Shown here: positions 1 to 5,824 of the stretch, piece by piece
Numbering within the stretch: the first letter of the stretch is position 1
Layout of the letters: every line of letters begins with the position of its first letter
Source of the DNA: an uncultured Oscillospiraceae bacterium
Lineage (GTDB): Bacteria; Bacillota; Clostridia; Oscillospirales; Acutalibacteraceae
Direction: 5' to 3'
Length of the DNA: 6,479 nt
Assembly (NCBI GenBank): GCA_900552605.1
Contig: USAR01000084.1
Coordinates: forward strand, 1-6,479
Translations under genes and position numbers: made by a program
The notes under the pieces: model-generated
What the model saw: only the letters and a program-made list of their open reading frames with translations
Database searches by the model: none
Told to the model about the DNA's origin: nothing

Positions 1-44
1 CACCGAGATCTACACTCTTTCCCTACACGACGCTCTTCCGATCT
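1..44. other. Residual Illumina sequencing adapter (artefact)
   Basis: Bases 1-44 match the 3' part of the Illumina P5/TruSeq read-1 adapter, ending in the familiar CGCTCTTCCGATCT. This is library-preparation sequence left on the contig end, not genome. It stays open in the same frame as the adjacent minus-strand gene and would add the artefact peptide RSEERRVGKECRSR to that protein. Any annotation of the neighbouring gene should stop at base 45. Confidence 0.98.
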
Positions 45-641
45 CTGATCTATTTCCATCATTTTGCCGAGGTGAACAAACTTGTAGCCGATGATCTGAC
101 CTTCGTCGTCAACGGCAAGCTTTGTTATGTAGCCTTCGGCAAGCTCTAAGTAGCGAGGGCCTTTAAGCTTTGTTGCATAGGTTGTGCCAACCTGTGAGCG
201 AAGACCCTTGCCGAGGTCCTCGAGTCCTGCGCCTATCGGCAGACCGTCTTCACTGAAAGCGGTTTGTGTTCTGCCGTAAACGATCTGCAAGAAAAGCTCA
301 CGCATTGCGGTATTGATAGCGTCGCAAACCAAGTCGGTGTTAAGAGCCTCGAGCAAGGTTTTGCCGATAAGGATTTCCGAAGCCATAGCAGCTGAGTGAG
401 TCATACCCGAGCAGCCTACGGTTTCCACCAAAGCTTCCTCGATAATGCCTTCTTTAACATTAAGGGTAAGCTTGCAGCAGCCTTGCTGCGGAGCACACCA
501 GCCGATACCGTGTGTAAGGCCTGAGATGTCTTTAATTTCCATTGCTTGGGTCCATTTTCCCTCTTGAGGAATGGGAGCGGGACCGTGGTATGCGCCCTTG
601 GCAAGCGGACACATATTTTCAACTTCGGTTGAATATTTCAT
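45..641 (-). CDS. NifU-like iron-sulfur cluster assembly scaffold family protein, C-terminus missing
   Basis: The ATG at 641-639 opens 199 codons without a stop down to the adapter junction, so the C-terminus is lost. The protein begins MKYSTEVENMCPLAKGAYHG. It carries GWCAPQQGCCKL (Cys49, 55, 56), VGCSGMTHSAAMASEI (Cys77) and Cys11 and Cys106. From memory of the family, these proteins occur in gut Clostridia, are named iron-sulfur cluster assembly scaffold proteins (NifU N-terminal-like), run to roughly 230 residues, and often sit beside a GGGtGRT protein gene. That partner would lie beyond the contig end here. The conserved cysteines fit binding of a metal or Fe-S cluster in the cytoplasm, but the actual role is poorly known. 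AAGGAG lies 10 bases before the start, and a good promoter lies just upstream. The gene is divergent from the regulator at 846. The family call is good; the function is inferred. Confidence 0.85.
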
Positions 642-651
642 AGATGAAAAA

Positions 652-657
652 CTCCTT
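652..657 (-). promoter_or_regulatory. Ribosome binding site of the NifU-like gene
   Basis: On the minus strand AAGGAG lies 10 bases upstream of the ATG at 641. It is a strong Firmicutes-type Shine-Dalgarno sequence and fixes this start. Confidence 0.8.
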
Positions 658-676
658 TCCGTTTATGTCACAGTCT

Positions 677-705
677 ATTATAAACGCAATTTCGCGCAAA
701 TACAA
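677..705 (-). promoter_or_regulatory. Sigma-70/SigA-type promoter of the NifU-like gene
   Basis: Read on the minus strand, a perfect TATAAT -10 box (682-677) lies 17 bases after TTGTAT (705-700), which keeps the TTG of the -35 consensus. Transcription would start near 670, giving a leader of about 28 bases that contains the AAGGAG site. The promoter is about 100 bp from the palindrome at 803-822, so the neighbouring regulator need not control this gene. Confidence 0.65.
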
Positions 706-776
706 GCATATTTTTTAAAAATCGTTAATTTTTTCCCAAAGAAAAATTTTACTTCATGTATTTTAAGATGATAGGC

Positions 777-805
777 TTGCATTTTTATAAATCGTGTATT
801 GTAAT
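777..805 (+). promoter_or_regulatory. Probable promoter of the regulator/surface-protein unit
   Basis: TTGCAT (777-782) and TGTAAT (800-805, five of six matches to TATAAT) are separated by 17 bases. The start would fall near 812, inside the 20-bp palindrome, leaving room for the RBS at 834-838. The -35 box is weak. A second possible -10, TATAAA at 786-791, has no good -35 partner. Confidence 0.45.
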
Positions 806-822
806 TGATATGCATATCAATT
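803..822. promoter_or_regulatory. Perfect 20-bp palindrome, probable TetR operator
   Basis: AATTGATATGCATATCAATT equals its own reverse complement over all 20 bases. It overlaps the end of the predicted -10 box and the expected transcription start of the regulator gene, just before its RBS. TetR-family dimers typically bind palindromes of about this size next to their own gene and block transcription there. Binding by the protein encoded at 846-1547 is inferred from position and symmetry. Confidence 0.7.
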
Positions 823-833
823 GTGCATTCAAA

Positions 834-838
834 AGGAG
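834..838 (+). promoter_or_regulatory. Ribosome binding site that fixes a TTG start
   Basis: AGGAG lies 7 bases before the TTG at 846-848. The in-frame ATGs further upstream (756 and 810) have no such site; the second lies within the palindrome and the first lies upstream of the predicted promoter. This decides for TTG. Confidence 0.75.
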
Positions 839-845
839 TGATAAT

Positions 846-1547
846 TTGGCTTTAAGGAAAGATACAATATTAACTAAAAACCGCATACTTTCCGTTTGTG
901 TTCGGCTGTTTTTAGAGCAGGGTTACCACCCGACACCTATAAGCCGGATAGTAAGCGAGGCAAATATCTCGCCGAGTACTTTTCAAAATATATTCAAAAC
1001 AAAGGATGGCGTGCTGTCGGAGCTTATTGAATTTATGTTCAGCGGGCAGTTCGGTGCGGCAAGAGGAATAACGGGGGACGATCTGTCGCCGATATACACA
1101 TATGCCATTGAGACAGCCATTCAGCTTGCACTGACGGAGTTTAACGAAAACTTAAGTGATATTTACTTAGAGGTTTACTCATTGCAAAGCACAGCTGAGT
1201 CTATCCATGAGCATACTGCGGCTGAGCTTCAAAAAATATTCGGCGAGTATTTTCCGCAGTACACCATTGCCGATTTTTACGAAATTGAAATCGGCACTGC
1301 CGGAATTATGCGCGGATATATGGCAAAGAAGTGTGATGTACACTTCACGCTTCAAAAAAAGCTTGAGTGCTTTTTAACCCTTTCAATGCGCGTTTTTAAG
1401 GTTCCCGAAGAGGAACAGAAAAATGTGCTGGCATATATTAAAAGCATAGACATTTGCGCGGTTGCAAACAGCGTTATGCAGCGGCTGTTTGCGGCTCTCG
1501 AAATGAAATTCGACTTTACGCTTTCAAATCAGGAGGATGGAAAATGA
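846..1547 (+). CDS. TetR/AcrR-family transcriptional regulator
   Basis: The TTG start gives 233 residues, beginning MALRKDTILTKNRILSV. The N-terminal 60 residues have the TetR pattern: a helix with LFLEQGYHPTPISRIV, the turn SEANIS, and the recognition segment PSTFQNIFKTKDGVLSELI, where FQNIFKTKDGV stands for the usual FY.HF..K..L. The remaining 170 or so residues are a helical ligand-binding and dimerisation domain with no ligand I can name. Residues Y-F in the recognition helix differ from the usual consensus, but the fold call is secure. The stop TGA overlaps the ATG of the surface-protein gene (ATGA at 1544-1547), which implies co-transcription and translational coupling. The palindrome at 803-822 suggests autorepression, so the regulator would also set expression of the surface protein. 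The inducer is unknown. Confidence 0.88.
   Translation: MALRKDTILTKNRILSVCVRLFLEQGYHPTPISRIVSEANISPSTFQNIFKTKDGVLSELIEFMFSGQFGAARGITGDDLSPIYTYAIETAIQLALTEFNENLSDIYLEVYSLQSTAESIHEHTAAELQKIFGEYFPQYTIADFYEIEIGTAGIMRGYMAKKCDVHFTLQKKLECFLTLSMRVFKVPEEEQKNVLAYIKSIDICAVANSVMQRLFAALEMKFDFTLSNQEDGK
1531..1536 (+). promoter_or_regulatory. Ribosome binding site of the surface-protein gene
   Basis: AGGAGG lies within the last codons of the regulator gene, 7 bases before the ATG at 1544. It is a near-ideal Shine-Dalgarno sequence, so the start of the surface protein is still intact although the reading frame downstream is broken. Confidence 0.85.
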
Positions 1548-1630
1548 AAAAACGATTGCGGAACAGATTACTTAGCATGGTACTGAGCATTTGTATGCTT
1601 CTTTGTGCCGTTCCCACAGCAGCATTTGCG
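1544..1630 (+). other. Signal peptide of the surface protein
   Basis: MKKRLRNRLL gives a basic N-region, SMVLSICMLLCAVP a hydrophobic core, and TAAFA-ADDN a signal peptidase I type site, with cleavage expected after residue 29. It targets the protein to the Sec pathway and fits the C-terminal wall anchor. Confidence 0.85.
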
Positions 1631-2712
1631 GCAGACGATAACGAGCAGTTTTCGCTTACGCCCGGCGGAGTGTACTACTTTGACTTCGGCGGTAAAACGC
1701 TCAAATCCGGACCATCTAACACATCACAGGATTAAAGCATAACAGAGCTTAATTACATTCCGTTTGTCTATACGGGAACAATAAATGCATATAAGATTAC
1801 AGAAGCAGCATACAGCGTAAGCGACGAATATGCCGAGGCAAACAAATACAACCACAGCGTATTTATTGCCGCACGTAATGTTGCAAGCTGGCTGAAATGG
1901 GATGAATTGGCAACAGAAGGCTTAATTTTCGGCAAAGATGTAGTATTCGGCGGTATAAGCTATCAGCTTCGTGTTCCGAGCGGCGGAAGCAGCTCAAGTT
2001 ATAACAGCAGCTGGAATTCTTTTTACGGTCTTCCTAAAACAAACGAATGGGACGTTATCCTCGATAAATGTAACCAAGGTTTAAACGACAATACCGGCGG
2101 CTACATTAAAAATTGGGACAGCAGTGCATACTCCGTCTGCCAAGAGGGTGGAAGCAACGCCGTAACAAGGGGGGAGCAGCCGAGTACAACTGTAATGTTT
2201 CATCGTGGAACAACGGTGTGTCTAAAAATTATTATAGGATAAACTGCGGCTATCGCCCCGTTCTTGAGGTGCTCAACCCTGCCTCTCTCGGCAAGGAGGC
2301 GCTTAAGCCCGTAACGCTTAACCTTAACGGCGGCATACTCGAAGGTAACAGCGAGGTTAAGATCATTGTTAAAAACAGCTCTGCGTTTTCAGCGTCTCGT
2401 TTTAACGGTGTTGTAAGTCCTGCCGATGTAAACGTAACCTATTACGGCTGGCAGGATGAGAACGGCAATATTTACGAGCAGGGTGAAAAAGTGCCTGCCA
2501 CCGTTTCAACCCTCACCGCGGTTTGGTCTGGAAAGTATAATGTAAGCGTAAAAGCGTCGGGCGGCACACTTTCAACCGACGGCACTTACTTTTCAAGCAG
2601 AGTAAACCGTCATGTTGAATGTGACACTGCATTCGGCACCGACATTGAGTATAAAGCCAATGAATGCTATGAATTTAAAAATGTAACAACGACTCCGAAG
2701 GTTGAAGATATA

Positions 2713-3660
2713 GGCTTTGGAATCGGTCATATGCTGTTGCTTACAAAAGACGGCAATATCTTTTCGGCAGGAGAAAATCAGAACGGCGCACTCGGCAGAG
2801 AAACGGAAGAATTTCGCGATCAAAATCTGAAAAGAGTGACTGTTAAGGACGGCGGAAAGGACGTTAAGTTTAAAGCTGTTTCCGCCGGTAATCGATTCTC
2901 TGTGCTGCTTGATACCGAAGGCAATGTTTGGACGGCAGGAAAAAATGAAGTCGGACAGCTCGGAAGAAATGAAAACGTCGGCATTAGTAATGCGGTTAAC
3001 TTCACTTTCAAAAAAGCTACGGTAAAGAATAACGGCGCAGACGTTAAAATCAAGGCAATTGCGGCAGGCTCAACTCACTCTGTTTTGCTTGATGTAACCG
3101 GTAAAATTTGGACTGCCGGTGCAAAAGACGGCGGCCAATACGGACAAACCGGCAGAGAGATTACTTCTTTGCCAAACGCAAGTGCGTGCACCTTTACAAG
3201 GGTAGATGTTAAAGACGGAGAAACGGACGTCAGCTTCACTGCAATTTCCGCAGGCAGTTTTCACACTTTGCTCCTTGATGAAAATAAGCAAGTATGGTCC
3301 GCAGGACTGAATTGGGGCGGTCAGCTCGGCAGAGACGATAATTACGAAACAATGTCAGCAAATGCGACATTCACAAAAATTGCGCTTAAAGAAAACGGGA
3401 AAAATGCAAATATTGAAAGAATTGAGGCAGGTAATTACTTAACAATGCTGCCTTCCAAGGACGGCGACTTGTGGACGTGCGGAAGAAACACCTTTAAAGA
3501 GCTTGGCAGTGAAACGAGCGATTACGACTGCAATTTGAAAAAGGCTTCGGTTGAAAGCAGCAGCGCTTCACTGAAAGGGATTTACGCCGGTTTTAACAGT
3601 ACAGCTGTTGTTGACGAAGACGGAATTGCCCATTTTGTCGGTTACAGACTTTACACAAGC
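2713..3660 (+). repeat. RCC1-like beta-propeller repeats (six units)
   Basis: Six protein repeats have the RCC1 core pattern AG..HS.LL....G.VW..G.N..GQLG. Examples are AGNRFSVLLDTEGNVWTAG, AGSTHSVLLDVTGKIWTAG and AGSFHTLLLDENKQVWSAG. The core glycine codons sit at 2719, 2887, 3067, 3253, 3430 and 3589, a spacing of 53-62 residues, normal for RCC1. The first and last units are degenerate. RCC1 propellers usually have seven blades; six are evident, so one may be lost or supplied by flanking sequence. The whole region is in one undamaged frame. The fold is a binding platform; the partner is unknown. Confidence 0.85.
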
Positions 3661-3783
3661 TACAATATAGATCAGTTTACCGCCATTACAGCTTACACCG
3701 AAGAAATGACATTCGAGGAAATGCAAAACCGCATAATTAAGTATGACACCGAATATAAGGTCAACTTTAAGAGAAAAGAAAAA

Positions 3784-3999
3784 TGCAGCATTACTTTCGA
3801 CTTAGGCGGCGGCTCGTGGGCAAACGGCTATACTGCTCCCACATACTGCTATAAAGGCGAGGCGTTGACGCCAATTGACGCCGATAAGGTTACAAGAGAG
3901 GGTTATACTTTTGGCGGTTGGTTTGTAACAGGCACCGATAACATATACGATTTCACATTACCTGTTACAGAAGCTTTGTCGCTGACAGCAAAATGGACT
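3784..3999 (+). repeat. First InlB/Listeria-Bacteroides B-repeat
   Basis: This unit has the pattern CSITFDLGGGSW, REGYTFGGWFV and LTAKWT typical of InlB B-repeats (Flg_new family), small beta-grasp-like modules found in strings in Gram-positive surface proteins. It differs clearly from the three near-identical-length copies that follow, so it is probably an older copy. Confidence 0.8.
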
Positions 4000-4044
4000 G
4001 CAGTTAAATATACCTTCTATCCGGTTTGGGAAGCAAAGGTCGGC

Positions 4045-4700
4045 TATACCGTTTCGTATAACACAATCGGCGGCACTGTTATTCCCGATAAAACAAATAT
4101 GAAGTGGACGGATAAGGTGCTTGAAAATGTTGCGGCGCCCACAAAGCGCGGATATATATTTGCCGGTTGGAAATACGGAAATGATGATGTAACGGCAGCG
4201 ACAACCTATGGCGAGATTGCAAATGACGATACTGTGGCGAGCGTAACGCTTACTGCGCAGTGGACGGTTAAATCGAGCTACAAGTTGTTTTCAATTCAAA
4301 CGGCGGCACCGAAATACCTGATAAAACGGGTGTTAAATGGATTGATAAGGTGCTTGAAAACATTACTGCACCCACAAGAAACGGCTATAATTTTGTTGAC
4401 TTTATGTGCGGTAATTCCGTTGTCGGAAGCACGACAACCTATGCCGATCTTGCCGAAAACGACACAGTTGCAAGTGTTGAAATTATCGCAAAGTGGGAAG
4501 TAAAATCCGGCTTTAGTGTTGCGTTCGATTGCGATGGCGGAACAAATATTGCAACAAAAACAGACGTTAAGTGGACAGACAAGGTTCTTGAAAATGTTGC
4601 AACACCCACAAAGAGCGGTTGGTCGTTTAACGGCTGGTATTTCGGAAACACTGCGGTTGACGGCAATACAAGCTATGCAGACCTTGCAGTAAACGACGGT
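4045..4700 (+). repeat. Three tandem 78-residue InlB-type B-repeats (third is shortened)
   Basis: Copies lie at 4045-4278 (234 bases), 4279-4511 (233 bases) and 4512-4700 (63 residues, ending where the Cys-rich part begins). All share the pattern GGT..I..KT..KW.DKVLEN...PT..G, then a GW/DF segment, G...Y.....NDTVASV and .A.W.VKS. The DNA is also similar, for example around 4102, 4335 and 4569. The second copy is exactly one base short of 234, which directly locates a frameshift in its first three codons. These modules act as spacers or stalks in surface proteins. Confidence 0.85.
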
Positions 4701-4745
4701 CACACATACGAGTGGCAAAGTGAAAACGGTGAGTACTGGAAAAAA

Positions 4746-5460
4746 GTGCAAATTCTGCCAACACGAAACCGCAAAACAGCCGATACCCGTTGTTGAGATT
4801 AAAAGTGCGGATATTGTTTGCAAAACACAGGACTTCGTGTTTACCTTTGTTTTGCCGACAGATTGTCAGAACCCGAAGTACGAATACAGATTCGGCGCAT
4901 TTGGAACGGAATTGACTTTAGAAAACGGGGTTTACAATGCTTCAGTTAAATGCTCCGAATACCTTGACGCAGATAAGCTTGAGGTTATTGTGATTGCGGA
5001 AACAGCCGACGGTTCCATTTTCAGTGTTGATAAACAAATTGAAATTGCAAGCGAACACCGAGGCGGCACAGCAACATGCACCGAGCAGGCGGTTTGTGAG
5101 ATTTGCGGTGAGAAATACGGCAATGTTGACTCTGCAAATCACACGGATGCTTCTAATGGAAAACAACCGAAACCAAGCACGAGAAGATTTGGAGCTGCTG
5201 CTCTGCTGTTGATGTTGCCAATGAAAGTCACGAGTGGAGCGATGGAGCTTGCAAGGAGTGCGGCTATACCTGCAAACACAGCGGCGGCACGGCAACCTGC
5301 AAGAATTTGGCGGTTTGCGAATTCTGCAGTGAGCAGTACGGCGAGCTTAATGCCGATAACCATGTAGGTTTTGCTCATATTAAAGCTAAAGCTGCAACCG
5401 TTAAAGCCGAGGGCAACATTGAGTATTGGCACTGCGAGGAGTGCGGAAAATACTTTGATG
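4746..5460 (+). other. Cys-pair-rich region of the surface protein
   Basis: Read across two frames this part holds KKCKFCQHE, GGTATCTEQAVCEICGEKYG, IWSCC, CKECGYTC, a second GGTATCKNLAVCEFCSEQYG, and YWHCEECGKYF. The two GGTATC...AVCE.C...YG units are copies of each other. From memory, such Cys-pair units are common near the anchor of Clostridia surface proteins. They may bind zinc or form disulfides; neither is shown here. The +1 lesion at 4740-4745 lies just before this region, and the -1 lesion near 5154-5157 lies within it. Confidence 0.7.
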
Positions 5461-5555
5461 ATGCCGCTGCAACTGAAGAGATTGCAAAAGCCGACACTGT
5501 TATTGAGAAGCTTCAAAAAGCTGAAGATAATAACAAAGAAACAAGCGACAAAAAA

Positions 5556-5657
5556 TCACCCAAGACCGGGGAAAAAGCAGGCTTTATGCTGCTTGCGGCA
5601 CTCTGTTTCGTGTGCAGCGGCTTGGCAGGCATTTTGACTGTAAGAAAGAAGTCGCAT
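5556..5657 (+). other. Cell-wall sorting signal (SPKTGE, membrane segment, basic tail)
   Basis: SPKTGE (5556-5573) is a sortase-type variant of LPXTG. It is followed by the hydrophobic stretch FMLLAALCFVCSGLAGILTV and the tail RKKSH, then TAA at 5658. This is the standard tripartite signal for sortase anchoring in Gram-positive bacteria. Clostridia often use S/N-P-x-T-G forms. No sortase gene is in the window. Confidence 0.85.
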
Positions 5658-5664
5658 TAAAATG

Positions 5665-5688
5665 CGTAAGGCTTTATTGAGCCTTACG
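5665..5688. terminator. Small hairpin downstream of the surface gene
   Basis: CGTAAGGC (5665-5672) pairs perfectly with GCCTTACG (5681-5688) around an 8-base loop. No T-run follows directly on the plus strand; on the minus strand CATTTT follows. It may help terminate either transcript, but is weaker than the hairpin at 5745-5786. Confidence 0.35.
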
Positions 5689-5744
5689 AAAACACAGCGC
5701 GGTTTTTATGCAATTCATTTTTTTAACCGCTGCCGATCAACAAA

Positions 5745-5786
5745 AAAATCAGCGCCTGTCAATTTTGTTTGTCAAGCGCTGATTTT
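5745..5786. terminator. Bidirectional rho-independent terminator between convergent genes
   Basis: AAAATCAGCGC (5745-5755) pairs with GCGCTGATTTT (5776-5786), an 11-bp perfect stem with a 20-base loop. It is preceded by an A-run (5742-5748) and followed by TTTTATATTT, so a U-tract follows the GC stem in both directions. It lies between the stop of the surface gene (5660) and the stop of the hydrolase gene (5827), where a shared terminator is expected. The loop is longer than usual. Confidence 0.7.
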
Positions 5787-5824
5787 ATATTTACCGATTA
5801 ACTTGCAGGCTAAAGCGTTGCGGT

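Larger units (their letters stand above)
661..845. other. Divergent intergenic region
   Basis: About 200 AT-rich bases separate the NifU-like gene from the regulator. They hold the minus-strand promoter (677-705), the plus-strand promoter (777-805), the palindrome (803-822) and the regulator's RBS. I see no small gene or riboswitch here. Confidence 0.6.
1544..5660 (+). pseudogene. Broken wall-anchored surface protein: RCC1 propeller plus InlB B-repeats
   Basis: One gene of 4117 bases, readable only by switching frames. Order of parts: signal peptide (1544-1630); a domain with LTPGGVYYFDFGG, LNYIPFVYTGTINAYKI and GYRPVLEVL, resembling the DUF6273-type region of Clostridia surface proteins; a degenerate B-repeat (about 2311-2550); RCC1-like repeats (2713-3660); four InlB/Listeria-Bacteroides repeats (3784-4700); a CxxC-rich region (4746-5460); and an SPKTGE anchor with membrane segment and KK tail. 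Lesions: in-frame TAA at 1733-1735; one base lost at the G6 run 2169-2174; one base lost at 4279-4286; one base gained in the A6 run 4740-4745; one base lost near 5154-5157. Restoring the indels gives 4119 bases, a 1372-residue protein. Such proteins act as exported, surface-bound adhesins or binding proteins; the ligand is unknown. It is coupled to the TetR gene. As written, only a 63-residue exported peptide would be made, unless the lesions vary between cells or are errors. Confidence 0.85.

Noticed and set aside
1733..1735. Reassignment of TAA as a sense codon
   Set aside because: TAA ends the hydrolase gene and the surface gene at sensible places, so the standard code holds.
2168..2176. 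Programmed -1 ribosomal frameshifting at the G run
   Set aside because: A AGG GGG G is not a good X XXY YYZ heptamer, and I saw no clear downstream stimulatory structure. Three other indels and a stop in the same gene argue for mutation rather than recoding.
4045..4700. CRISPR or other short-repeat array
   Set aside because: The repeats are long, coding and diverged, and translate to B-repeats.
4296..4823. A 175-codon open frame on the minus strand opposite the B-repeats
   Set aside because: It has no RBS and no recognisable domain, and its Cys/Ile/Val-rich composition mirrors the coding strand. It is a shadow of the surface gene, as are the other minus-strand frames between 2593 and 5516.
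5755..5776. Two TTGACA boxes on the minus strand between the convergent genes
   Set aside because: No -10 box follows at 16-18 bases, and they lie in the loop of the terminator with no minus-strand gene start downstream.
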